Origin: Compostibacter hankyongensis
GTDB taxonomy: Bacteria > Bacteroidota > Bacteroidia > Chitinophagales > Chitinophagaceae
NCBI RefSeq assembly: GCF_039541075.1
Contig: NZ_BAABFN010000001.1
Span: 310,001 to 374,000 of the forward strand
Direction: 5' to 3'
Length of the DNA stretch: 64,000 bases
Below the pieces are notes generated by a model. The model was not told where the DNA came from. It saw nothing but the letters and a program-made list of their open reading frames with translations, and did no database searches. This document shows positions 15,281 to 24,780 of this stretch, in pieces. Made by a program: the position numbers and the translations under genes. How positions within the stretch are numbered: position 1 is the first letter of the stretch; every line of letters starts with the position of its first letter.

Positions 15281-17920
15281 TTAAAAAACGAGCGTTCTGA
15301 CCTTTTCCACCGCTTCCTCCAGTCGGGTGGCGTCCTGCCCGCCCGCGCTGGCAAAGGTCGGCTGTCCGCCGCCGCCGCCTTTGATCAGGGGGGCTACCTG
15401 TTCCCGGATGATCCGGGGGGCTTCCAGGCCGGTTTGCCGGGCGGTGGCGTCGTCGAGCATGAGGGCGATCCCGGCTTTGCCGTTGACGGCCGCGGCCAGT
15501 ACAAAAAGGTAACGGTCGAAACGTGGTTTTAGCAGAAAGCAAAGCTGCTTGAGGGCGTCTGCGCTGTCTACTTCCACTACTTTGCCGATAAAGAAAAGTC
15601 CGTTTGTTTCGGTGGCCCCGCGGGCCAGGTCTTCCGCCAGCTGCTGCAGCTGCTGCTGTTCCAGCCGGGCTACCTTCTTGTCCAGCGCTGCTTTTTCCTG
15701 TAACAAGGTTTCGATGGCCTTCAGCGGGTCCTTGGCCTTCAGGCTGGCGCCGATATGATGGAGAGACTGCAGCTGATCGTAGATATGCTTGATGGCAAAG
15801 CGTCCGGTGACGGCTTCGATCCGCCGCACTCCGGCCGCTACCGCCGTTTCGTGGATGATGCTGAACAACCCGATCATCCCGGTGGCCGGCACATGGGTGC
15901 CGCCGCAGAGCTCCACGGAGAAGGCGGGATCTATCGTAACCACCCGCACGGTATCTCCGTATTTTTCCCCGAAGAGGGCCATGGCCCCGCTTTTCAGGGC
16001 TTCCTCCCGGGGCAGGTAGCGGATATCCACAGGAATGTTTTCCCGGATCTTATCGTTGACCAGGAAGGTGACCTCGCGCAGCTCTTCTTCGGAAAGCCGG
16101 GCAAAATGGGAAAAGTCGAAGCGCAGATAGCTGTCGGTGACCAGCGATCCTTTCTGCTGCACATGCGTGCCCAGCACCTTGCGGAGCGCTGCATGCAGGA
16201 GATGCGTGGCCGAATGGTTGTAGGCGGTATACAGCCGCTTTTCGGTATCCACGCGGGCGGTCAGCGGTCCTTCGATACCTGCCGGAAGCTTTCCGGTAAA
16301 ATGTACGATGAGGTCGTTTTCCTTTTTTGTATCGGTAACCGGAATCACTTCCCCTTCAAAATCGAGGGTGCCGGTATCGCCGGTCTGTCCCCCGCTTTCC
16401 GCGTAAAAAGGGGTATTATCCAGCACCAGCTGGTACTGCTCCCTGCCCTTTACTTTTATGCTGCGGTATCGGGTCACCTGTGCGGGCACCAGCAGATCGT
16501 CGTATCCCACAAAAGCGGTGGGTATTTCCCGGAGCACGGTCCAGTCGCCGGTATCCAGGGCGGTGGCTGCGCGGGAGCGGTTTTTCTGCTGCTGCATCTC
16601 CGCCTGGAAGCCGGCTTCGTCGATGCCGAAGTCTTTTTCCTGGGCGATGAGCCGCGTCAGGTCCAGCGGAAAGCCGTAGGTATCGTAAAGCTCAAAGGCG
16701 GTTTTGCCGTCTATGACGCCGGAGGTCCCGGCCGTCGTCAGGTATTCGTCTATACGGCGCATCCCGCTTTCGAGGGTGCGGAGGAAGTTGCCTTCCTCTT
16801 CGAGGATTACTTTCTGCACAAAGTCCGCCTGCTGCCGGAGCTCGGGGAAAACGTCGTCGAACTGCGCGGCCAGGGCGGGCACCAGCAGGTGGAGGAGCGG
16901 CTGCTTTCTGTTCAGGAACGAGAAATAATACCGGACGGCGCGCCGCAGAATGCGGCGGATCACGTAGCCGGCGCCCGTATTGGAAGGCAGCTGACCGTCG
17001 GCAATGGTAAAGGCAATGGCGCGGATATGATCGGCGATCACCCGGAAGGCGATGTCCGCCCGGCTGTCGCTGCCCCCGTACTGCTTGCCGCAAAGCTGCT
17101 CGGTAAAGGCGATGGTGCCGCTGAATACATCCGTATCATAATTGCTTTGCTTCCCCTGCAGCACACGTACCAGCCGTTCGAATCCCATGCCCGTGTCCAC
17201 GTGCCTGGCCGGCAGCGGCTGCAGGCTTCCGTCCTTCAGGCGGTTGAACTGCATAAACACGAGGTTCCATATCTCGATCACCTGCGGATGGCCGGCGTTG
17301 ACCAGGGTGCCGCCGTCAACCGCTTCCCGCTCCGCCGCTTCCCGGCAATCCACATGTATTTCGGAGCAGGGGCCGCAGGGACCGGTATCACCCATTTCCC
17401 AAAAATTGTCTTTCTTGCTGCCTTTCAGGATACGCTCCCCGGGCACCCACTTCTCCCATTCCCGGTAAGATTCCTCATCGAAAGGAAGCTTGTCGGGGTC
17501 GTCGCCTTCAAATACGGTGACGTACAAACGCTCTTTATCAATTTTATATACTGCCGTCAGCAGCTCCCATGCCCAGGCGATGGCTTCTTTTTTGAAATAG
17601 CCATTCTCCGGATGCCGGGGATCGCCGAAGCTCCAGTTTCCCAGCATTTCGAACATGGTATGATGATAGGTGTCCACGCCCACCTCTTCCAGGTCGTTGT
17701 GCTTGCCGCTGACCCGGAGGCATTTCTGCGTATCGGCCACCCGCTGCTTCGCCGGCGCCTTATTGCCCAGGAAGTAGTCTTTGAACTGGTTCATGCCGGC
17801 ATTGGTGAAAAGCAGGGAGGGATCGTTTTTGATCACGATGGGTGCGGCAGGGACAATGATGTGTTCCCGGGAACGGAAGAAGTCGAGGAACTGCCGGCGT
17901 ATTTCGGAAGCGGTGGTCAT
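15281..17920 (-). CDS. alaS: Alanyl-tRNA synthetase
   Basis: Class II synthetase charging tRNA-Ala, with a built-in editing domain that clears Ser- and Gly-tRNA-Ala. I place the start at ATG 17920 (MTTASEIRRQFLDFF), giving 879 residues, the usual length; the open frame continues upstream to 18829 but that part has no AlaRS similarity and overlaps the M23 peptidase gene. The catalytic core starts with NDPSLLFTNAGMNQFKDYF. The editing site shows HSATH and CGGTHVPATG, and the C-terminal region ends with a glycine-rich GGGGGQPTFASAGG segment typical of AlaRS. Confidence 0.95.
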   Translation of the reverse strand: MTTASEIRRQFLDFFRSREHIIVPAAPIVIKNDPSLLFTNAGMNQFKDYFLGNKAPAKQRVADTQKCLRVSGKHNDLEEVGVDTYHHTMFEMLGNWSFGDPRHPENGYFKKEAIAWAWELLTAVYKIDKERLYVTVFEGDDPDKLPFDEESYREWEKWVPGERILKGSKKDNFWEMGDTGPCGPCSEIHVDCREAAEREAVDGGTLVNAGHPQVIEIWNLVFMQFNRLKDGSLQPLPARHVDTGMGFERLVRVLQGKQSNYDTDVFSGTIAFTEQLCGKQYGGSDSRADIAFRVIADHIRAIAFTIADGQLPSNTGAGYVIRRILRRAVRYYFSFLNRKQPLLHLLVPALAAQFDDVFPELRQQADFVQKVILEEEGNFLRTLESGMRRIDEYLTTAGTSGVIDGKTAFELYDTYGFPLDLTRLIAQEKDFGIDEAGFQAEMQQQKNRSRAATALDTGDWTVLREIPTAFVGYDDLLVPAQVTRYRSIKVKGREQYQLVLDNTPFYAESGGQTGDTGTLDFEGEVIPVTDTKKENDLIVHFTGKLPAGIEGPLTARVDTEKRLYTAYNHSATHLLHAALRKVLGTHVQQKGSLVTDSYLRFDFSHFARLSEEELREVTFLVNDKIRENIPVDIRYLPREEALKSGAMALFGEKYGDTVRVVTIDPAFSVELCGGTHVPATGMIGLFSIIHETAVAAGVRRIEAVTGRFAIKHIYDQLQSLHHIGASLKAKDPLKAIETLLQEKAALDKKVARLEQQQLQQLAEDLARGATETNGLFFIGKVVEVDSADALKQLCFLLKPRFDRYLFVLAAAVNGKAGIALMLDDATARQTGLEAPRIIREQVAPLIKGGGGGQPTFASAGGQDATRLEEAVEKVRTLVF

Positions 17921-18048
17921 AAAATCAAATGAGAAATCCGTATAATTTTTTATTTTTATTAACAGAATAATCAGCGGCAGGACGTTAATTTGCGGCCGTT
18001 TTACGGCACATATGCCTGCCCCCTCCGGTTGTTTGCGCAAAGGGAATG

Positions 18049-18056
18049 CAAAAGTA
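18049..18056 (-). promoter_or_regulatory. -7 promoter element for alaS
   Basis: Reads TACTTTTG on the minus strand about 130 bases before the alaS ATG, in the gap shared with the divergent M23 peptidase gene. No clear -33 element was found. Confidence 0.35.
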
Positions 18057-18109
18057 TTAAAATAAAACAGGTTTTGTGGATGCGTGTCGCGGAGGATTAA
18101 GTCGCTCTC

Positions 18110-19081
18110 ATGAAGAAGGTCAAATATTATTATAATACCCGTACGCTCAGGTATGAGAAGCTGGTCGTCCCTCTTTATGTGAAAATACTCCGTATCCTGG
18201 GTTTTATTGCCGCGGCTCTCGTCACTTCGGTCATCATCGTATCCATTGCCTACCGTTTTTTCGACTCTCCCAATGAAAAAAGGCTGCGGCAGGAGGTGAA
18301 CGAAATGCGCGACCGGTACGAAGCGCTGGAGGGTCAGTTTGATATTGCCACCGTTCAGCTGAAGGAGCTGCAGAACCGCGACGACCAGATCTACCGCGCC
18401 ATCTTTGCAGCGCATCCTATACCGGACAGCGTGCGGGCGGGACGTCAGGCCCGGCAGGCGGAATACGCCTTTCTGCAGAATTTCCGGAATGAGGAGCTGA
18501 TCTCCAATGCCGCCGGAACACTGCACGAGATAGTTCACCGCATCGACATTCAGAACCATTCCTATGACGAGCTCGACAAGCTGGTCAGGAACAAACAGCA
18601 GATGCTGGCGGCCCTTCCGGCCATCCAGCCGGTGGCCAACCGCAACCTGACGCGCATCGCTTCGGGCTTCGGATACCGGATCGATCCCATCTACAAAACG
18701 GTGAAATACCATACTGGCCTGGATTTTGCTGCTCCAACAGGAACTCCTGTGTATGCCACCGGCGACGGGAAGGTATCCTATGCCGGCCGGGATAACAGCG
18801 GATATGGTAACCACGTGATTATCAGTCACGGTTATGGTTACGAAACCCTATATGCCCATATGGTGCGGATAAAGGCAAAGATCGGCCAGCATGTCAAGCG
18901 CGGAGAGGTAATCGGCTGGGTGGGAAGTACCGGGAAGTCTACCGGGCCGCATTGTCATTATGAAGTGATCCGGAACGGCAATAAGGTGGATCCGGTTTAT
19001 TTCTTTTATAACGATCTGACCCCCGAGCAATATGAGCGTATGTTAAAGATTGCTTCTTCCAGCAATCAGTCACTGGATTGA
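18110..19081 (+). CDS. M23 family (LytM-type) murein endopeptidase
   Basis: A 323-residue envelope zinc peptidase that cleaves peptide cross-links in murein. One membrane anchor lies at about residues 25-50, followed by a coiled-coil stalk (about 58-105). The C-terminal peptidase domain has HxxxD (YHTGLDF, near residue 200) and the distal HxH (GPHCHYEV, near 281). The layout resembles the Bacteroidota M23 proteins beside alaS, with which it is divergently transcribed. The MerR regulator gene follows after 15 bases, so they may form one operon. Confidence 0.9.
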   Translation: MKKVKYYYNTRTLRYEKLVVPLYVKILRILGFIAAALVTSVIIVSIAYRFFDSPNEKRLRQEVNEMRDRYEALEGQFDIATVQLKELQNRDDQIYRAIFAAHPIPDSVRAGRQARQAEYAFLQNFRNEELISNAAGTLHEIVHRIDIQNHSYDELDKLVRNKQQMLAALPAIQPVANRNLTRIASGFGYRIDPIYKTVKYHTGLDFAAPTGTPVYATGDGKVSYAGRDNSGYGNHVIISHGYGYETLYAHMVRIKAKIGQHVKRGEVIGWVGSTGKSTGPHCHYEVIRNGNKVDPVYFFYNDLTPEQYERMLKIASSSNQSLD

Positions 19082-19096
19082 TAAACCAACCATCAA

Positions 19097-19861
19097 ATGA
19101 ACGAGCAGTCCCCCGTCATGAGCCAGCTGGATCTTTTTTCTTCCGCATCCCTGTCCAACCCCGCCCCATCCGGGCAGTCCCCGGAAGCCGCCGTCACGCC
19201 CCGTCCCCGGACTACGGACGAAAAAACGGAAGTCGAGGGAAAGGCGGAGAGCGGCGCTCTTCCGGCAGCAGCCGAACCCCAGCGGGCCCCGGATGGGCAG
19301 GAGCAGGCAGAAGCGGCCGCGGAAGAATGGCCCGTCCTGGCTGTTCAGGAGGCTGAGCAATCTTCCAACGGGGCCGTCGTTGTAACGGAAGAAGCCGGAA
19401 CGGCCGGAGAAACCGGAGCGATGTCTCCGGCGGAAAATACCCGCACAGCCGGGGCGAAGACGGGCACGGGCAGCAAGCGCGGCCGCAAGTCCCTCAAGGA
19501 ACTGGCAGATGATCCGGAGGTGCTGCAACAGATCGGACAGATGGACCTGGCCAAACAATATTATCCCATCAGCGAGGTGGCGGAAATGTTCCGGGTCAAT
19601 GCATCGCTGATCCGCTACTGGGAAAATGAATTTGATGTTTTAAAACCCCGGAAAAACAAGAAGGGCGACCGGCTTTTCCGGCCCGAGGATATCCGTAACC
19701 TGCAGCTGATCTATCATCTGCTGCGGGAGCGGAAGTATACGATAGAAGGCGCCAGGCAAAAGCTGAAGTCGGAGAAAAAGCTGGCCATGCAGCATTTTGA
19801 GCTGGTACAGTCTTTGCAAAAAGTGAGAAAATTTTTAGTGGAACTCAGGGAACAGTTATAA
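19097..19861 (+). CDS. MerR-family transcriptional regulator with disordered N-terminal extension
   Basis: A 254-residue protein. The MerR winged helix lies at about residues 153-225 (YYPISEVAEMFRVNASLIRYWENEFDVLKPRKNKKGDRLFRPEDIRNL), followed by a dimerisation helix that ends the protein, so no effector domain follows. The first roughly 135 residues are low complexity, rich in Ala, Glu, Gly, Pro and Thr, and end in a basic patch KRGRKSLKEL. The start MNEQSPVMSQ is the first ATG after the M23 gene stop. This MerR type is widespread in Bacteroidota; its ligand and targets are unknown. Confidence 0.8.
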   Translation: MNEQSPVMSQLDLFSSASLSNPAPSGQSPEAAVTPRPRTTDEKTEVEGKAESGALPAAAEPQRAPDGQEQAEAAAEEWPVLAVQEAEQSSNGAVVVTEEAGTAGETGAMSPAENTRTAGAKTGTGSKRGRKSLKELADDPEVLQQIGQMDLAKQYYPISEVAEMFRVNASLIRYWENEFDVLKPRKNKKGDRLFRPEDIRNLQLIYHLLRERKYTIEGARQKLKSEKKLAMQHFELVQSLQKVRKFLVELREQL

Positions 19862-19891
19862 CTTTAGCCCCGAGGACCTCATCTAACAAAA

Positions 19892-20464
19892 ATGATTATG
19901 AACAGAAAGACATTTCGCGGAATAAGCATGCTGGTCGTATTACTGCTGACCGCAGCGGTACAGCTGAAGGCTCAGGATAAGCAAACGGTATACGCAGCCA
20001 GCGGTGAAAAGGTCATCACCGGTCCCCTGACGATGAAAGCCCTGGCCAACGATTCTGCCTTTGGCTGGTTTTATACCGGCGTAAACAAATACAAGCCCGA
20101 TCCCGCCCTGATAAAATATATCAGCGCTTACCGCGACAGCTTTGACGTAGTGGTTTTTGCCGGCACCTGGTGCCAGGAAACAAAAGACCTGCTCCCTAAA
20201 TTTTTCAGCACCATGCTGGCCTCCAGCTATCCCGTGGCGCGTATACACATGTATGGCGTGGACCAAAAGCTCGATATGCCGGGAGACGAGGCAAAGCAGC
20301 TTCACCTGACCAAGGTGCCCACCTTTATCGTGTTGCGGAAAGGAAAAGAAGTCGGCCGTATCGAAGAGCGGGTGCAGAAAAGCATCGAGGCCGACCTTGT
20401 GGCCATCCTGGACAAGATGATGGCGGCGGAGCAGGGTACAAAAGCCGTTACGGCGCACAGATAA
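19892..20464 (+). CDS. Secreted thioredoxin-fold protein with a single active-site cysteine
   Basis: A 190-residue exported protein: signal peptide MLVVLLLTAAVQLKAQ, then a thioredoxin fold. The active-site region reads FAGTWCQETKDLLPKFF with C94; the second cysteine of the usual CxxC is a threonine (T97). The cis-proline loop KVPTFIVL is kept. Loss of the second cysteine means it cannot cycle like thioredoxin; it could act in monothiol exchange or have lost redox function. It converges on the MscS gene with 2 bases between stop codons. The start could be either of two ATGs at 19892 and 19898. Confidence 0.72.
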   Translation: MIMNRKTFRGISMLVVLLLTAAVQLKAQDKQTVYAASGEKVITGPLTMKALANDSAFGWFYTGVNKYKPDPALIKYISAYRDSFDVVVFAGTWCQETKDLLPKFFSTMLASSYPVARIHMYGVDQKLDMPGDEAKQLHLTKVPTFIVLRKGKEVGRIEERVQKSIEADLVAILDKMMAAEQGTKAVTAHR

Positions 20465-20466
20465 TC

Positions 20467-21531
20467 CTATCCCCGTATGTGCCGCTGTTCGAGGATGCCC
20501 GCAATGGCGAGATTTACCCGTTCCCGCAGCGCATTGTAGCTGTTCCAGGCCGTGGTATTCGTATAATAGATCAGCTGAATAACATAGGCGTCGCGGGTGA
20601 TGTCGTTGAGGTTCAGGGTGTATCCCTCAAGGATCTCGGGCTCGGCCTTCAGGACGGCTTCAATATCTTTTAATACCTGCTCTATGGCCCCGGCATGCGT
20701 GTATGCCGGCAGCTCCAGCTTCATCAGCACGCGGCGCTGCGAGATGAGCGTGCCGTTGTCCAGGATATTATCGACCATCTGCTTATTCGGTACCGTTACA
20801 TACGTCTTGTTGTCCGTGCGGATACGGGTGCTGCGCAGACCGATCTTTTCGACCGAGCCGGAAACGCCGCTGACCGTGACGTAATCCCCTGTTCGGAAGG
20901 GCTTGTCCAGCAGGATCACAAAGGATCCGATCAGGTTCTCGATGCTTTCCTTGCCGGCCAGGGCCAGGGCTGCGGCCCCTATCCCCATCGCACCCACCAG
21001 CTTGTTGACCACGCTTTCCCCCACCATGAAGCGGAGTATTACGGCCAAGCCGATCAGGCCGATAAAGGCCTTTAACAGGTCCCGGAAGAAAAGGACGATC
21101 TGGGCATCCGACTGATTTTTCCGGGAGCTGAGCCTGCGGCTGAGGATCAGGGCCACAAAATCGATGAGCCGGAGGAGTATCCAGAAAAAGGAAACGGTCA
21201 GCACGATCAGCTTCAGCACATTCAGCACCGAAGAAAAACGGGTGTTCAGGAAGTGGATGCTGAAATCCAGGACCCTGGGGTACTGAAAGTGATCGATGTT
21301 GCCGATAAAGACAAAGATCAGGAGGAAAAGCTCCAGCGGACGCCGCAGCAGGGCCATCAGCTCCTTCTTCTGTACATCCGGAATGCTCCTTTTGACGATC
21401 CTGTAAAGCAATCCTATGATCAGACGGGCTATGGGGCCGCGCAGCAGGAATACCAGCGCCAGCATCCCCACCAGCACCAGGTAATCGCCTACAGGATTAT
21501 CCAGAAAAGAGCGCTCCCAAAACTGCAGCAT
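20467..21531 (-). CDS. Small-conductance mechanosensitive channel, MscS family
   Basis: A 354-residue inner-membrane channel that opens under tension to release osmolytes. About four N-terminal hydrophobic segments precede the conserved pore helix (GAMGIGAAALALAGKESIENLIGSFVIL). The MscS beta domain follows (PFRTGDYVTVSGVSGSVEKIGLRSTRIRT, then VPNKQMVDNILDN). The C-terminal mixed domain is present to near the end (NLAIAGILEQRHIRG). It is longer than E. coli MscS because of extra N-terminal helices. Apparently monocistronic. Confidence 0.92.
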   Translation of the reverse strand: MLQFWERSFLDNPVGDYLVLVGMLALVFLLRGPIARLIIGLLYRIVKRSIPDVQKKELMALLRRPLELFLLIFVFIGNIDHFQYPRVLDFSIHFLNTRFSSVLNVLKLIVLTVSFFWILLRLIDFVALILSRRLSSRKNQSDAQIVLFFRDLLKAFIGLIGLAVILRFMVGESVVNKLVGAMGIGAAALALAGKESIENLIGSFVILLDKPFRTGDYVTVSGVSGSVEKIGLRSTRIRTDNKTYVTVPNKQMVDNILDNGTLISQRRVLMKLELPAYTHAGAIEQVLKDIEAVLKAEPEILEGYTLNLNDITRDAYVIQLIYYTNTTAWNSYNALRERVNLAIAGILEQRHIRG

Positions 21532-21619
21532 ATGTTCTTATTTTAGCTACGGCATGCGCCATACCGGAATAAAATTAGCATAAATAACGCAGCGGCGGAA
21601 AGTCGGCCCGGCTTTCCGC

Positions 21620-22798
21620 TTAGCTTATCCGCTCTGCCGTGCTGCCGGGGCTGAGTCTGCCCTCTCCGCTGATGAGCAGCACGCCCGGCTGTTTTCCTTT
21701 TTCAAAGCTGCCCAGCCGGTCATCCAGCTGCAGGGCTTTTGCCCCGCCGGCGGTTGCCCAATGCAGCAGGGTCTGGACGGAGAGTGCCGGCAGCCGCTGC
21801 TGCAGGGTCTTTATCTCGGCCAGGATGGACAGGCTGTGGTTGGAAGCCAGGCTGTCCGTCCCCAGCGCTATGGGAATGCCCTGTCTTTGCAAGGCGGCAA
21901 TATCCGGCAGCCTGTTCTCGATATACAGGTTGGCATTGGGGCAAAGACAGGCATACAGGGGCTGTCCGGCGGCGGCGGCAAAGGCCCAGTCCTCCTCTGT
22001 GGTGTAGGTGTTGTGCACCAGCAGCAGGGGATGCCGGTTCAGGGCCGGCAGCCAGCTCCTGAGGCTGGAGAGGCCGGAAGGCCGGAAGGCCGCAGGTTTG
22101 ATGCCCAGGCTGTGGTACAGCCGCAGCAGATCGCCCTGCCGTTCCCGGTAGAGGTGATCTTCCGCTGCGCTTTCCTGGTTGTGTATGCTGAGCAGGGCGT
22201 TGCCGGGAAAGTCATTGATCAGTCGCAGCAGGGCGGGTGAAACGGAGTAGGGGGCATGGGGCACCACGGAGGCGGCAGGTCCATATCCCGCTTCTCCGGG
22301 CGACGATGACCGGAAGAGCGTGTAGAGCTCCCGGGCGGCGGCGAAACGGGCGGCGGCATCCTGCTCCGCCACGCCCATCACTTCCACAAAGGTATGATAG
22401 TGCAGCCGGCCTCTTTTCTTCAGCGGCAGGCTTACGGCGGTATTGACAATATCGCCCACCGCCACGATGCCGGCGCGGAACATGTCTTCCTCCGCCTGCT
22501 CCATGGCGTCGTTTATGATCGTTTCGGAAAAGTGTCCGCGGAACTTCATCACCCCCAGCAGAAAGTCGGTAAGACCGGTTTTTTCGGGCATATGGCCCTT
22601 CAGGTGGGAAAGCTCCAGGTGGCAGTGACAGTTTACAAAGCCGGGGCACAGGATACCCCTCAGATGACGGACGTCCCCGCCGGCATCGCCGGCGGGCAGC
22701 AGGTCTGCCACACGACCTTCCTTGTCGAGGACCAGCACGGTGCCCTCCTGCCGAAAACGATATCCGTCGAAAAGCGCATCCGCAGAAAATTTTACCAT
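21620..22798 (-). CDS. Amidohydrolase family protein
   Basis: A 392-residue metal-dependent hydrolase of the TRZ/ATZ (chlorohydrolase/deaminase) branch. The metal ligands appear as HxH at H58/H60 (FVNCHCHLELSHL), with VPHAPYSVSP and LLVHNTYTTEEDW giving the later histidines and LGTDSLASNHSLSILAEIKTL the aspartate. Homologues act as S-adenosylhomocysteine or methylthioadenosine deaminases or on related bases, so the substrate here is uncertain. It is divergent from prfA, 46 bases away. Confidence 0.83.
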   Translation of the reverse strand: MVKFSADALFDGYRFRQEGTVLVLDKEGRVADLLPAGDAGGDVRHLRGILCPGFVNCHCHLELSHLKGHMPEKTGLTDFLLGVMKFRGHFSETIINDAMEQAEEDMFRAGIVAVGDIVNTAVSLPLKKRGRLHYHTFVEVMGVAEQDAAARFAAARELYTLFRSSSPGEAGYGPAASVVPHAPYSVSPALLRLINDFPGNALLSIHNQESAAEDHLYRERQGDLLRLYHSLGIKPAAFRPSGLSSLRSWLPALNRHPLLLVHNTYTTEEDWAFAAAAGQPLYACLCPNANLYIENRLPDIAALQRQGIPIALGTDSLASNHSLSILAEIKTLQQRLPALSVQTLLHWATAGGAKALQLDDRLGSFEKGKQPGVLLISGEGRLSPGSTAERIS

Positions 22799-22808
22799 TT
22801 TTGTACCT

Positions 22809-22816
22809 TAATTTTG
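22809..22816 (+). promoter_or_regulatory. -7 promoter element for prfA
   Basis: TAATTTTG matches TAnnTTTG and lies 28 bases before the prfA ATG, in the 46-base gap to the divergent amidohydrolase gene. Confidence 0.45.
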
Positions 22817-22844
22817 CAAAGAGCAAGGACCATCAAAAGTACAC

Positions 22845-23909
22845 ATGTTAGACAAACTGGAGGCCATCAAGGCCCGCTTTGAGGAAACCGGCATTGCGCT
22901 GACCAACCCCGAAGTGGTGGCAGACAACCGTCGGTTCAGCAAGCTGAGCCGCGAGTATCGGGAGCTGGAAAAGATCGTGAAGGCCTACGAAGGATACAAA
23001 AAGAACCTGGAGGATATCGCGTTTAATAAGGAGGCGCTGCAGAGCGACGATGAGGAGATGCGCGAGCTGGCCAAGGCCGAGACCGAAGCTTTGCAGGAAC
23101 AAAAGGCAGATTGGGAAACGCGTATCCGCAACCTGCTTATCCCCAAGGACCCGCAGGATGAAAAGAACGCCATCCTGGAAATAAGGGCGGGAACGGGCGG
23201 CGACGAGGCCGCTATCTTTGCCGGCGACCTGCTGCGGATGTACCTGCGGTACGGAGAGCAGCGGGGCTGGAAGCTGGCGGTGCTTTCCGAAACCGAAGGG
23301 GCTGTCGGCGGTTATAAGGAAGTGCAGGTGGAAGTTCAGGGTGAAGATGTCTACGGAATCCTTAAATTTGAAAGCGGAGTGCACCGGGTGCAGCGGGTGC
23401 CGGCTACCGAGGCCAGCGGAAGGCTGCATACCTCGGCGGCTACGGTAGCGGTGCTGCCTGAGGCTGAAGAGATCGACTTTGAGCTGAAGGAAAGCGAGGT
23501 GAAGATGGAGACGGCCCGCAGCGGCGGCGCCGGCGGCCAGAATGTCAACAAGGTGGAGACAAAAGTGTTGCTGACCCATATCCCCACCGGCACCGTGGTG
23601 ATCTGCCAGACCGAACGCACCCAGCTGGGCAACCGCGAAAAAGCCATGCAGATGCTGCGTACCCGCCTGTATGAGGAGCAGGTCCGCAAACAGGAGGAAG
23701 AAATTGCTCGGCACCGGAAAAGCCTGGTCAGCTCGGGCGACCGCTCCGCAAAGATCCGTACGTATAATTACCCTCAGGGTCGCATTACCGATCATCGTAT
23801 AGGGATGACCGTTTATAACCTGGATGCTTTTATGAACGGCGATATCGGGGAGATGATCGAAGCCCTGCAGTTTGCCGAGAATGCGGAAAAGATGAAGCAA
23901 CAGGCCTGA
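22845..23909 (+). CDS. prfA: Peptide chain release factor 1
   Basis: Releases finished proteins at UAA and UAG stop codons on the ribosome. The 354-residue protein shows the codon-recognition tripeptide PAT at residues 186-188 (RVPATEASGRLHTSAATVAV), which marks RF1 rather than RF2, and the catalytic GGQ at 230-232 (GGAGGQNVNK). The N-terminal helical domain contacts the GTPase centre. Length and domain order are standard. No frameshift is present, as expected for RF1. Confidence 0.97.
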   Translation: MLDKLEAIKARFEETGIALTNPEVVADNRRFSKLSREYRELEKIVKAYEGYKKNLEDIAFNKEALQSDDEEMRELAKAETEALQEQKADWETRIRNLLIPKDPQDEKNAILEIRAGTGGDEAAIFAGDLLRMYLRYGEQRGWKLAVLSETEGAVGGYKEVQVEVQGEDVYGILKFESGVHRVQRVPATEASGRLHTSAATVAVLPEAEEIDFELKESEVKMETARSGGAGGQNVNKVETKVLLTHIPTGTVVICQTERTQLGNREKAMQMLRTRLYEEQVRKQEEEIARHRKSLVSSGDRSAKIRTYNYPQGRITDHRIGMTVYNLDAFMNGDIGEMIEALQFAENAEKMKQQA

Positions 23910-24036
23910 AAGAGCAGCATTAGGAGATTGTATGCTAATGCGTTGTGAAGACAGGTCGGAGATTGGCACAGAACTTGAAACCCTTGCAGCGGCAAGTTGA
24001 TATAAAATCCATTGTTTCATTTTAATTAACAAAAGC

Positions 24037-24723
24037 ATGATGACAAACAGGACTAAACATCGCAATTCGATAGTTGCCCTCGGCTTGGCAGCTGTCGTGT
24101 TATTCGGCTGCGGACAACCCCTTACCCGCACCCAGAAAGGCGCCATGATCGGCACCGGCGCCGGCGCAGCCACGGGCGCCATTGTAGGGAAAGTAGCCGG
24201 TAATACGGCGCTCGGCGCTATCATCGGCGCAGCCGTCGGAGGTACTGCCGGCGTGCTGATCGGGAAAAAGATGGACAAGCAGGCCAAGGAAATCCAGCAG
24301 GAGCTGCCCAATGCGCAGGTAGAGCGGCAGGGTGAGGGGATCATCGTCACCTTTAACTCCAGCGTATTGTTCGGCTTCGACAAGTCTGACCTTACGGATG
24401 CCTCCAAAGCCACGATCGGCGATCTGAATACCATCCTGCAGAAATACCCGGATGAGAATGTGATGATCATCGGTCATACGGACGACAAGGGCACGGATGC
24501 CTATAACCAGGGGTTGTCCGAGAGAAGGGCCTCTTCGGTAGCCGCTTACCTGCGGACGCTGGGCGTCAGTTCCTCCCGCATCACCACCAAGGGTATGGGC
24601 GAATCCGATCCCAAGGTACCCAATGATTCGGAAGCCAACCGCGCCGAAAACCGCCGCGTGGAATTTGTGCTGACCGCAAATGAAAAGATGAAGCAGGAAG
24701 CTCGGCAGGAAGCCCAGCAATAA
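24037..24723 (+). CDS. OmpA-family lipoprotein with glycine zipper
   Basis: A 228-residue outer-membrane lipoprotein. The signal peptide ends in VVLFGCG with C25 as the likely lipidated residue. A glycine-zipper segment (GTGAGAATGAIVGKVAGNTALGAIIGAAVGG, about residues 36-70) resembles YMGG/Gly-zipper regions. The C-terminal OmpA domain (about 100-215) binds peptidoglycan: VLFGFDKSDL, GHTDDKGTDAYNQGLSERRA and NRAENRRVEFVL are visible. It probably tethers the outer membrane to murein. A bidirectional terminator separates it from the convergent hemW. Confidence 0.88.
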   Translation: MMTNRTKHRNSIVALGLAAVVLFGCGQPLTRTQKGAMIGTGAGAATGAIVGKVAGNTALGAIIGAAVGGTAGVLIGKKMDKQAKEIQQELPNAQVERQGEGIIVTFNSSVLFGFDKSDLTDASKATIGDLNTILQKYPDENVMIIGHTDDKGTDAYNQGLSERRASSVAAYLRTLGVSSSRITTKGMGESDPKVPNDSEANRAENRRVEFVLTANEKMKQEARQEAQQ

Positions 24724-24780
24724 AGCAAAGCGGGTATTTTACAGTATTCCCATGCGATGTATCAGCATCGCGGTATACAG

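Noticed and set aside
15755..17932. Long rightward open frame (725 codons) opposite alaS
   Set aside because: It is the antisense of alaS, kept open by GC-rich codon bias; it has no recognisable domain and no start signal.
17921..18829. In-frame upstream extension of alaS giving a 1182-residue product
   Set aside because: The extra 303 residues show no AlaRS similarity and overlap the divergent M23 peptidase gene; MTTASEIRRQFLDFF at 17920 is the family start.
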